The notes under the pieces were generated by a model. It was given only the letters and a program-made list of their open reading frames with translations. It did no database searches and was not told the DNA's origin. The translations under genes were made by a program, and so were the position numbers. Below are positions 26,271 through 33,937 of a stretch of 64,000 nt of DNA, piece after piece. The DNA lies in assembly GCF_001761385.1 (NCBI RefSeq), contig NZ_CP017476.1, forward strand, positions 1,415,501 through 1,479,500, written 5' to 3'. Position 1 is the first letter of the stretch. Each line of letters opens with the position of its first letter. Source of the DNA: Hydrogenophaga crassostreae. Its GTDB lineage: Bacteria > Pseudomonadota > Gammaproteobacteria > Burkholderiales > Burkholderiaceae_C.

Positions 26271-27635
26271 TTGAACAAATTTCCCTTGCTGAGCAAAACC
26301 CTGATCGTCGGGTTCCTGATGGTGCTGCTCGCCATTCCACTTGAAATGGTGAGTGGCGTGATCCGCGAGCGCACCGTGAACCGCTCACAGGCCACCGGCG
26401 AAGTTGCCCGCGCCCACGCCGGGGCACAAACCATGACCGGGCCAGTCCTGCACGTGCCCTACACCGAGACGTTCAGGCGCACGGTGGTGGTCGATGTCAA
26501 CAAGGACACGAAGCGCGAAGACACGGTCGTCGTGGCGCGGGTGCTCACCGTGTTTCCCAGGCGCCTGGACACGCGCAGCCGGCTCGCTACCGAGACCCGC
26601 TGGCGGGGCATTTTCCCGGTCACGGTCTACACCAGCCACCATGAAACCGCAGGGCGTTTTGTCTGGCCTGGCGTGGCGCCAACCGAGGTGGGTGGGCAAA
26701 TCAAGCTGGGGCAACCCAGGATCATGATGGGCGTGAGCGATTTGCGGGGTTTGCAAAGTGCGCCTTTGCTCAGGCTGGGCGGGAAAGCCCTGACTGTGAG
26801 CGCGTCGCCCGCCAGCCAGAAGCTGCCCTTGCCCCTGGCGGCGCCGCTGGCGGTCGAGCTGCTGGAAGAGGGTGCACCGCTCGATTTCACTTTGGCGGTG
26901 GATCTTGCCGGAACGGGTCAGATCGCCTGGGTCCCCCTGGCTGAAGACAACCGGGTAAGCCTCACTTCGGCCTGGCCCCATCCCAGCTTTGGTGGCGATT
27001 TTTTGCCCCGGGAGCGCGTGGTCGATGATGCAGGGTTCACGGCCAGTTGGAGCGTGCCTTCGCTGTCCACACAGGCGCAGCAGCAGTTTCTGTCCCAGGG
27101 TCGAGAGCCCAATGGCCATGTTGATCAGCTGTCGGTTTCGCTGGAGAACCCGGTCGATGTGTACCGGTTGAGCGACCGTGCCACCAAATACGGAATGATG
27201 TTCATCGTGCTCACCTTCGCGGCCTTCTTCGTGCTGGAAATGGTCAAACGCTGGCGCATCCATCCGATGCAGTACCTGATGATCGGTGCGGCGCTGGTGC
27301 TGTTTTTTCTGCTCTTGCTGTCGTTGTCTGAACACCTGGCATTCGCTGCCGCCTATGGGGTAGCGAGTGCGGCCTGTATCGGGCTGTTGAGCCACTACCT
27401 GCGGCATGTTTTGGGCAGCTGGCGCGCGGGTCTCGGCATGAGTGGCATGCTGGTGGCGTTGTATGGGGTGCTCTACGGCATTCTGGTGTCGGAAGACAAC
27501 GCACTGATGATGGGCTCGCTGCTGTTGTTTGGTGTGCTCGCAGCCATCATGGTGGCGACCCGCAGGCTGGACTGGTACGGCGTGATGCGTTCGGATACCC
27601 AGCCGGCGGACACGCCTGTCGTCGCAGGGGATTGA
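26271..27635 (+). CDS. creD: Inner membrane protein CreD
   Basis: A 454-residue CreD-family protein: an N-terminal membrane helix (about 8-27), a long periplasmic beta-rich domain and a C-terminal block of about five membrane helices (about 305-440). The start is TTG, supported by GAGGAG (26259-26264) at good spacing. CreD is the main target gene of CreBC in other proteobacteria and is linked to envelope integrity and beta-lactam or colicin tolerance. The 114-base gap to creC probably holds its own promoter. Confidence 0.92.
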   Translation: MNKFPLLSKTLIVGFLMVLLAIPLEMVSGVIRERTVNRSQATGEVARAHAGAQTMTGPVLHVPYTETFRRTVVVDVNKDTKREDTVVVARVLTVFPRRLDTRSRLATETRWRGIFPVTVYTSHHETAGRFVWPGVAPTEVGGQIKLGQPRIMMGVSDLRGLQSAPLLRLGGKALTVSASPASQKLPLPLAAPLAVELLEEGAPLDFTLAVDLAGTGQIAWVPLAEDNRVSLTSAWPHPSFGGDFLPRERVVDDAGFTASWSVPSLSTQAQQQFLSQGREPNGHVDQLSVSLENPVDVYRLSDRATKYGMMFIVLTFAAFFVLEMVKRWRIHPMQYLMIGAALVLFFLLLLSLSEHLAFAAAYGVASAACIGLLSHYLRHVLGSWRAGLGMSGMLVALYGVLYGILVSEDNALMMGSLLLFGVLAAIMVATRRLDWYGVMRSDTQPADTPVVAGD

Positions 27636-27637
27636 GC

Positions 27638-27856
27638 ATGGCCCCGGTCATTGAAATGGATGAGCAGCTGATGGCGTCAATGCGCCTGGGTGATCCGCTG
27701 TTGGTGGCGGTGCAAGTGCGCCATGAGGCAACGGCGCGGGAGGCCGTTGCAGGACGACGCGATCAGCGGGCGTTGCGGTCGCGGGCCATGATCGAACTGG
27801 CGCTGGCCTGGGCCGATCCCGTCTGGCGTCGGCATTGGCGCACGGCTGGCCGGTGA
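27638..27856 (+). CDS. Small hypothetical protein after creD
   Basis: A 72-residue Ala/Arg-rich protein that starts 2 bases after the creD stop and is therefore probably cotranscribed. It has no signal peptide or membrane helix; it is predicted helical with a basic middle (around residues 30-48). I do not recognise a family. The window has compatible codon usage, but the short length leaves doubt. Confidence 0.5.
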   Translation: MAPVIEMDEQLMASMRLGDPLLVAVQVRHEATAREAVAGRRDQRALRSRAMIELALAWADPVWRRHWRTAGR

Positions 27857-27865
27857 GCCGAGCGT

Positions 27866-28903
27866 TCAACCTTGTTGTTGCTGTTCCCAGCGGATCAGCG
27901 CCCGAACAAAGCCGTGGTCGCTCTTGGCGCGGCTGCGTCCTTCGAAGAGGTGGTCGTTGAACACTTCGACCCGCAACACTTCACCAATGGCCCTGCGGCT
28001 CCTGGCTGTGAACTCTTCGCTTACCAGTACCTGGTCAAGCACCTCGGGGTAGCCTTGGTGGATATGAGAGAAGGCGACATCGCGGCGCAGTGCCCCATCG
28101 CCTTGCACGTCCCAGGCACTGAACAGCGCGGTGTCGTAGGCGCCGCGCTGGTAAGCCACCTGGGAGGTATTGGCCACGAGCTGGGTTGTGACGCTGTGGG
28201 GACTGTCGTTCAGGTCACCCATCATGACCAGCGGTTCGCGCGAGCGGTGAAGGATGTCGACCACCCTGAGGCGAACAGCGAGTGCCTCTGCGCCGCGCAT
28301 GATCAACGATCGAAGGCTGCCCACAGCTTGCACGGTTGGATCGTCGCGCTCTTCCACCGTTTTGCCCTCTTCATCGCTCAAGAGCTTGGGACGCTTGGAT
28401 TTGAAGTGAGCCGTGATCACATGCAGACAGGGACCGTTTTTCAGACGCAGCGTGGCGTGCAGGGGCGGGCGCTCAAAGCGGGTGTAGGGCCCCATGCCGG
28501 GCACATCGACCACGGCTTGTGGCGGGAAGTCAACCAGCGATTCGACCGATTCGACCGCAAGGCGGGTGATCAGGCCGACGCGAGGGGTGCCTTGAGCGCC
28601 GCTCTTGCCCGGGCCGTTCTCCGCGCCGGGCACGCTGACGAATTTGTATCGCAGGCCGCTGCGCTTGACAGCCTCCTGTAGAGCAGCTTCGTCCCACACC
28701 TCTTGCACTGCGAGCACATCGGCGTTGAGCGTTTTGATGCGTTCGCCCAACCAGTCCACCTTGCGTTCGTATTCGCTCTGACTGTAGGGGTCTTGACCCG
28801 GGTAGAAATCGCGCCCCGGGAGCGCGAGGTTGAGTACGTTGCAGGTGGCCACGGTCAGGGTGGCGTACTTGATGGGTGCGTCGTTGGAATTTGGGTTGGC
28901 CAT
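27866..28903 (-). CDS. Endonuclease/exonuclease/phosphatase family protein
   Basis: A 345-residue protein of the metal-dependent EEP superfamily: TCNVLNLALPG near the N-terminus, LAVQEVW (metal-binding Glu, about 67), MMGDLNDSP (Asp/Asn pair), and LDQVLVSEEF with KSDHGFV (catalytic Asp-His) at the C-terminus. There is no signal peptide, so it is likely cytoplasmic. It may act on nucleic acids or phosphoesters; the family also contains phospholipid and inositol phosphatases, so the substrate is open. It converges on the small gene after creD. Confidence 0.9.
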   Translation of the reverse strand: MANPNSNDAPIKYATLTVATCNVLNLALPGRDFYPGQDPYSQSEYERKVDWLGERIKTLNADVLAVQEVWDEAALQEAVKRSGLRYKFVSVPGAENGPGKSGAQGTPRVGLITRLAVESVESLVDFPPQAVVDVPGMGPYTRFERPPLHATLRLKNGPCLHVITAHFKSKRPKLLSDEEGKTVEERDDPTVQAVGSLRSLIMRGAEALAVRLRVVDILHRSREPLVMMGDLNDSPHSVTTQLVANTSQVAYQRGAYDTALFSAWDVQGDGALRRDVAFSHIHQGYPEVLDQVLVSEEFTARSRRAIGEVLRVEVFNDHLFEGRSRAKSDHGFVRALIRWEQQQQG

Positions 28904-28951
28904 GGGACATCCTAGGGCATCCGCAGCGCCACGGAGTGTCGGGTGCCAAAT

Positions 28952-30043
28952 TCAGTCAGCGGGTGTGAACTCGTTCAGGGCAGGGAAGGCCTCCAGCAAT
29001 GGCGTGACCGTGCCTGAGCTGGCGGAGTCGTAGCCGGGCAGGGCATTGACCGATTGTTTGAAATCGGGGTCGGCGAGGATCGCCAGGGTCTTCTGCATCA
29101 CCGGGTGTCGCAGCATGCTTTCCCGGCAGAGCAGGAAATACCGCTCGTTGACCATGGGGATGAAGTCGAGCTGAAAATAGCGCGCCGGGCGCTCCAGACC
29201 AAACCCTGCATCGGCCAGGCCGCTGGCCACAAAGGCCGCGACGGATGCATGGGTCGCCTCGCTTTGCTCGAAGCCCGCAATGTGGGCGCTGGCGATCCGT
29301 TGCTCGCCGAGCAAGCCTTCCAGCAAGTAGCGTGTACCCGAGTCGGCGGGGCGGTTGATGAAGCGCACGCTATCGCGAGTCAGGTCACCCAGGTCGTAGA
29401 TCTTTTTCGGATTGCCGGGCGCAACCATCAGACCTTGTCGCCGCGTGGAGATGTCAATGAGCATCAGGTCGGGTGCCTGCAGCCATTGGGTGTAGTGGGC
29501 CAGCGCGCGGGTTTGCTGTGAACCGACGGGAATGTGAATGCCGCAGGCTTCGCAGTCGCCGTCGTGTAACGCGGCGGCGGCGGCGGTGCTGGAGGCGTAG
29601 CTGCGCGCGAGGGACTGGCCTTGTTCGAGCAGCTGTTCAATGAGCTTTTCGATCGAGAAGCCATAGCTGGCGTGCAGGCGAAAGGCACTGCTTCCCGGGC
29701 TTGAAATTTTGGCGATTTCGTGTGAAAGCTCAGACGACAGGGAGTCAAGAATGGGTTGCAGCCGGGCCATGATGCGCAGATCTGCCCAGACGAGTTTTTC
29801 GGCCAAAGGAGAGAGGGTAGAACCTTTGCCGCGCTCCATGTGCAGCAGCGTGGTGTTGAAGTGGGCCTCGCCCGAACGCACCAGATCCCAGGCATGGCGG
29901 TAGGACATGCCCAGAACCTGGCAGGCGGCCAGCAGGCTGCCCTGGGTGTGCACGGCGGTGAGCAATTCGATCAACCGTGGCGACAGCGTGCCGCTCTCGT
30001 CGCCTTGAATTGTCCATACCGGTTTGATCGAAATTTTCTTCAT
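28952..30043 (-). CDS. ModE-like regulator with periplasmic-binding-type sensor, FdsR-like
   Basis: A 363-residue regulator. Residues about 20-110 form a ModE-type winged helix-turn-helix (GSLLAACQVLGMSYRHAWDLVR), and residues about 120-350 resemble a molybdate/small-anion binding domain. It diverges from the carrier and formate dehydrogenase genes, the position held in Cupriavidus by fdsR, the regulator of the fds operon. I therefore infer control by formate and possibly molybdate. The upstream region (30044-30167) must contain both promoters. Confidence 0.85.
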   Translation of the reverse strand: MKKISIKPVWTIQGDESGTLSPRLIELLTAVHTQGSLLAACQVLGMSYRHAWDLVRSGEAHFNTTLLHMERGKGSTLSPLAEKLVWADLRIMARLQPILDSLSSELSHEIAKISSPGSSAFRLHASYGFSIEKLIEQLLEQGQSLARSYASSTAAAAALHDGDCEACGIHIPVGSQQTRALAHYTQWLQAPDLMLIDISTRRQGLMVAPGNPKKIYDLGDLTRDSVRFINRPADSGTRYLLEGLLGEQRIASAHIAGFEQSEATHASVAAFVASGLADAGFGLERPARYFQLDFIPMVNERYFLLCRESMLRHPVMQKTLAILADPDFKQSVNALPGYDSASSGTVTPLLEAFPALNEFTPAD

Positions 30044-30167
30044 CGGGGAAACCCTTTATGAGCCAGAGCGCCTATGGCTGTTGCCCGCGCGCTCATATTG
30101 CGCGCCCTGCGTGAGGCCACGATGATGCACGAGCTTTCCGTGAGATCAAACACAAAAGGAGACAACG

Positions 30168-31841
30168 ATGGGGACATCTGCAGTGGCCACTGGGGCCTTG
30201 GTTGGGGGTAACGGCGAGGGGCTGTTGTCCAAAGAACGCATCATCGCAGCGCCGGGGTTCAGCCGGTGGCTGGTGCCGCCCGCGGCATTGGCGATTCACC
30301 TGTGCATTGGCATGGCGTATGGGTTTTCTGTTTTCTGGTTACCGCTGTCCAAGGCCCTGGGCATCAAGGAGGCGTTGCAGTGCGGACCTGATGTGGGGTT
30401 CTTCGGTCAGCTGTTCACCACCCGTTGCGATTGGTCAATTGCCACGCTGGGCTGGATGTACACCTTGTTCTTTGTGTTCCTCGGACTGGCTGCAGCGGTC
30501 TGGGGTGGCTGGCTGGAGCGGGTCGGTCCGCGCAAGGTCGGGGTGCTCGCCGCTCTGTGCTGGGGTGGCGGCATGCTGATCTCGGCGCTGGGCATTTATC
30601 TGCACCAGTTCTGGCTCATGGTGCTGGGCTCGGGCGTGATCGGTGGCATTGGTCTCGGGCTGGGCTACATCTCGCCGGTGTCGACGCTGATCAAGTGGTT
30701 TCCGGACAAGCGCGGCATGGCGACCGGCATGGCCATCATGGGCTTTGGTGGTGGGGCCATGATCGGCTCTCCGCTGGCCGCCGAGCTGATGAAAATTTTC
30801 TCAACGCCGACCGAAGTGGGCGTGTGGCAGACGTTTGCGGTGATGGGCGCGATCTACATCGTGGCGATGTTGTGCGGCGCGTTTGGCTACCGCATCCCCG
30901 CCAGTGGATGGAAGCCCGAAGGCTGGACGCCGCCGGCGGCACAGGGCAGCAACGCCATGATCACCCACGGCCATGTGCATGTGAAAAAGGTTTGGGGCAT
31001 TCCCCAGTTCTGGCTGGTCTGGCTGGTGTTGACCATGAATGTGTCGGCCGGCATCGGCGTGATCGGCATGGCCAGCCCGATGTTGCAAGAGGTGTTTGGC
31101 GGCAGCCTGATCGGCGTGGCCGGCAAGTTCAGCGAACTGGACAAAACCCAGCTCACCGCCATAGCGGGTGTGGCCGCGGGTTTTGCCGCCTTGCTCAGCC
31201 TGTTCAATATCGTGGGCCGGTTCTTCTGGGCCAGCCTGTCCGACAAGCTCGGCCGCAAGATGACCTACACCTTGTTCTTCTTGCTTGGTGGCATTCTGTA
31301 TTTCAGCATTCCCGCCAGCGCAGGCTCGGCCAACAAGCTGATGTTCGTGGGTGCTTTCTGCATCATCCTTAGCATGTACGGTGGGTCGTTCTCGACCGTG
31401 CCAGCTTATCTCGCCGATCTTTTCGGTACCCAGATGGTGGGCGCCATCCATGGCCGCCTGCTCACCGCCTGGGCCACGGCGGGCATCATCGGGCCCGTGG
31501 TTGTGAACTACATGCGTGAATACCAGCTCGGCCTTGGCATCCCTCGTGAGCAGGTGTACAACCAGACCATGTACATCCTGGTGGGCATGTTGCTGGTGGG
31601 GTTGATTTGCAATCTGCTGGTGCGCCCTGTGGCCGACAAACACTTCATGACCGATGCCGAATTGGCGGAGGAACGGCGCCTGGCGCACGACCGGGCCAAA
31701 GCGGGCGAAGTGGGCAAGAGCCACGAGGCGTTTCATGCCACCAGTCCGGTCACAGTGGCCCTTGCGTGGGCCGCCGTGGGCATTCCCCTGGCTTGGGGCG
31801 TTTACCGCACCATGCTCAGCGCTGCCAAGTTTTTTGGTTAG
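30168..31841 (+). CDS. MFS transporter, oxalate/formate antiporter type
   Basis: A 557-residue major facilitator of the OFA family, with 12 or more hydrophobic segments. Characteristic segments are HLCIGMAYGFSVFWLPL (about 45), the MFS signature-like GVLAALCWGGGM and GLGLGYISPVSTLIKWFPDKRGMATG (about 165-190). The length exceeds OxlT (about 418) because of an extended N-terminal loop and a charged C-terminal tail, followed by one more helix. Being next to formate dehydrogenase it probably imports formate or exchanges formate and oxalate. No oxalate decarboxylation genes are in the window. Confidence 0.88.
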   Translation: MGTSAVATGALVGGNGEGLLSKERIIAAPGFSRWLVPPAALAIHLCIGMAYGFSVFWLPLSKALGIKEALQCGPDVGFFGQLFTTRCDWSIATLGWMYTLFFVFLGLAAAVWGGWLERVGPRKVGVLAALCWGGGMLISALGIYLHQFWLMVLGSGVIGGIGLGLGYISPVSTLIKWFPDKRGMATGMAIMGFGGGAMIGSPLAAELMKIFSTPTEVGVWQTFAVMGAIYIVAMLCGAFGYRIPASGWKPEGWTPPAAQGSNAMITHGHVHVKKVWGIPQFWLVWLVLTMNVSAGIGVIGMASPMLQEVFGGSLIGVAGKFSELDKTQLTAIAGVAAGFAALLSLFNIVGRFFWASLSDKLGRKMTYTLFFLLGGILYFSIPASAGSANKLMFVGAFCIILSMYGGSFSTVPAYLADLFGTQMVGAIHGRLLTAWATAGIIGPVVVNYMREYQLGLGIPREQVYNQTMYILVGMLLVGLICNLLVRPVADKHFMTDAELAEERRLAHDRAKAGEVGKSHEAFHATSPVTVALAWAAVGIPLAWGVYRTMLSAAKFFG

Positions 31842-31910
31842 GCCGAATTCACCCTCGAATCCCGCGGCGAGACGCTGCGGGATTTGTCTTCAAACTTCCG
31901 GAGCCATGCG

Positions 31911-32369
31911 ATGCCAGAGCCGCTCGATACCCTGATCCAACAACACCGAAACGAGGCAGGGGGACTCATGCCTTTGCTGCATGCCGTACAGGCTGCCTAT
32001 GGCTTTGTCGCGCCTGAAATGGTTGAGCCCATTGCCAAAGGTTTCAATCTGTCGCGTGCCGAGGTGCATGGGGTGATCAGCTATTACCACCATTTCCGAA
32101 CCACGCCGCCTGGACGCACGGTGGTGCAGGTGTGCCGGGCAGAGGCCTGCAAGGCTTGTGGGTCCGACGGACTGATGGCTGAGGTGGAGCAACGCTTGGG
32201 GATCAAGGCACATGAGACCCGGGCCGACGGCGCGGTGTCGCTGGAACCGGTGTATTGCCTGGGCCTGTGCGCTCAGTCGCCCGCCATGCAGGTCAACGAC
32301 CGGCTGTTTGCCCGGGTCACGCCAGAGCGCTTGCCGGCGGTGTTGTCGGCCGTGGAGGTGGCGGCATGA
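31911..32369 (+). CDS. fdsG: NAD-dependent formate dehydrogenase gamma subunit
   Basis: A 152-residue NuoE-like subunit binding one [2Fe-2S] cluster, with ligands visible in QVCRAEACKACG and YCLGLCAQSP. ATG 31911 is chosen for the GGAG upstream and because it starts at the conserved helical region. It passes electrons between the alpha subunit and the FMN/NAD site of FdsB. The stop codon overlaps the fdsB start (ATGA), which implies translational coupling. Confidence 0.94.
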   Translation: MPEPLDTLIQQHRNEAGGLMPLLHAVQAAYGFVAPEMVEPIAKGFNLSRAEVHGVISYYHHFRTTPPGRTVVQVCRAEACKACGSDGLMAEVEQRLGIKAHETRADGAVSLEPVYCLGLCAQSPAMQVNDRLFARVTPERLPAVLSAVEVAA

Positions 32370-33925
32370 GCGCAGTGAAAGTTTTCGTGCCTTGCGATTC
32401 GGCGGCTTTGGCGGCGGGGGCCAATGAGGTGGCGGCGGCTTTGCTGAACGAGTGCGCAAGGCGGGGGCTGGCGATCGATCTGGTGCGCAACGGCTCGCGG
32501 GGCCTGTTCTGGCTGGAGCCTTTGGTGGAGGTGGGCACCGCCCTGGGCCGTGTGGCCTACGGGCCGGTCACGCCTGAAGATGTGGTGTCGTTGCTGGACG
32601 CCGGCTTGCTGGACGGCGGCGAACACGCCCTGCGCCACGGCATCACCGAGCAGATCCCCTTCCTCGCTTTGCAGGAGCGCCTGACGTTCCGGCGCATGGG
32701 CATCACCGATCCGTTGAGCCTGGCCGATTACGAGGCCCATGATGGCTGGCAAGGATTGAAACGGGCCGTGGGCATGGGCAGCGCCGATCTGCTGCACGAA
32801 GTGACCCACTCGGGTCTGCGCGGGCGCGGGGGTGCCGCGTTTCCGGCAGGTATCAAATGGAAGACGGTGGCCGGACTTCAGGCGGCCCAGAAGTACGTGG
32901 TGTGCAACGCCGATGAGGGCGATTCGGGCACCTATTCCGACCGCATGACCCTGGAGGGCGACCCCTTCATGCTGATCGAAGGCATGGCGATCGCCGCCAT
33001 GACGGTTGGGGCCACGGAGGGCTACATCTACATCCGCAGCGAGTATCCGCACGCGGTGGCCACCATGACCCGGGCCATTGCGCTGGCCACCGAGGCCGGC
33101 TTCCTGGGCGACCGCGTGCTCGGCAGCGAGCACATCTTTCATCTGCACGTGCGCAAGGCCGCGGGTTCGTATGTCTGTGGCGAAGAAACGGCGATGCTGG
33201 AGAGCCTGGAGGGCAAGCGTGGCATCGTGCGCGCCAAGCCGCCGCTGCCTGCGATCGAAGGTCTGTTTGGCCTGCCCACGGTGATCAACAACGTGATCAC
33301 CTTCGCCAGCGTGCCGGTGATCCTGGCGCGCGGCGCGCAGTTTTACCGCGATTACGGCATGGGCCGCTCCCATGGCACGCTGCCGTTCCAGCTGGCGGGC
33401 AATGTGAAGCAGGGTGGTCTGGTCGAGAAAGCGTTTGGCCTCACCTTGCGTGAGCTGCTCTACGGTTTTGGAGGGGGCACGCGCAGCGGTCGACCGATCA
33501 AGGCCGTGCAGGTCGGTGGGCCGCTGGGCGCCTATGTGCCGGAGTCCCAATGGGATGTGCCACTGGACTACGAGGCGTACGCGGCCATCGGGGCGGTGCT
33601 GGGCCACGGTGGCATCGTGGTGCACGACGACACGGCCGACATGGCCGGGCTGGCGCGGTACGCCATGGAATTCTGCGCGATTGAAAGCTGCGGCAAATGC
33701 ACACCCTGCCGCATCGGATCCACCCGCGGGGTCGAGGTTATCGATCGCATTGCCGGCGGGGCGAATCGCGAACAGCAGGTGATCTTGCTGCGCGACCTCT
33801 GCGAAACCATGGTGGGCGGCAGCTTGTGCGCCATGGGCAGCATGACGCCGCTGCCGGTGTTGTCCGCGCTGGACCATTACCCGGAAGATTTTGGATTGAC
33901 CGCCGCCGACCATCAGGCTGCGTGA
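32366..33925 (+). CDS. fdsB: NAD-dependent formate dehydrogenase beta subunit
   Basis: A 519-residue NuoF-like subunit that carries FMN, the NAD site and a [4Fe-4S] cluster. An N-terminal thioredoxin-like domain precedes GRGGAAFPAGIKW (about 150), NADEGDSGTYSDR (FMN/NAD region) and the C-terminal cluster motif ESCGKCTPCRIG near residue 440. The start overlaps the fdsG stop by four bases. It delivers electrons from formate to NAD+ in the cytoplasm. Confidence 0.95.
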   Translation: MSAVKVFVPCDSAALAAGANEVAAALLNECARRGLAIDLVRNGSRGLFWLEPLVEVGTALGRVAYGPVTPEDVVSLLDAGLLDGGEHALRHGITEQIPFLALQERLTFRRMGITDPLSLADYEAHDGWQGLKRAVGMGSADLLHEVTHSGLRGRGGAAFPAGIKWKTVAGLQAAQKYVVCNADEGDSGTYSDRMTLEGDPFMLIEGMAIAAMTVGATEGYIYIRSEYPHAVATMTRAIALATEAGFLGDRVLGSEHIFHLHVRKAAGSYVCGEETAMLESLEGKRGIVRAKPPLPAIEGLFGLPTVINNVITFASVPVILARGAQFYRDYGMGRSHGTLPFQLAGNVKQGGLVEKAFGLTLRELLYGFGGGTRSGRPIKAVQVGGPLGAYVPESQWDVPLDYEAYAAIGAVLGHGGIVVHDDTADMAGLARYAMEFCAIESCGKCTPCRIGSTRGVEVIDRIAGGANREQQVILLRDLCETMVGGSLCAMGSMTPLPVLSALDHYPEDFGLTAADHQAA

Positions 33926-33937
33926 AGGAGACAAGCC

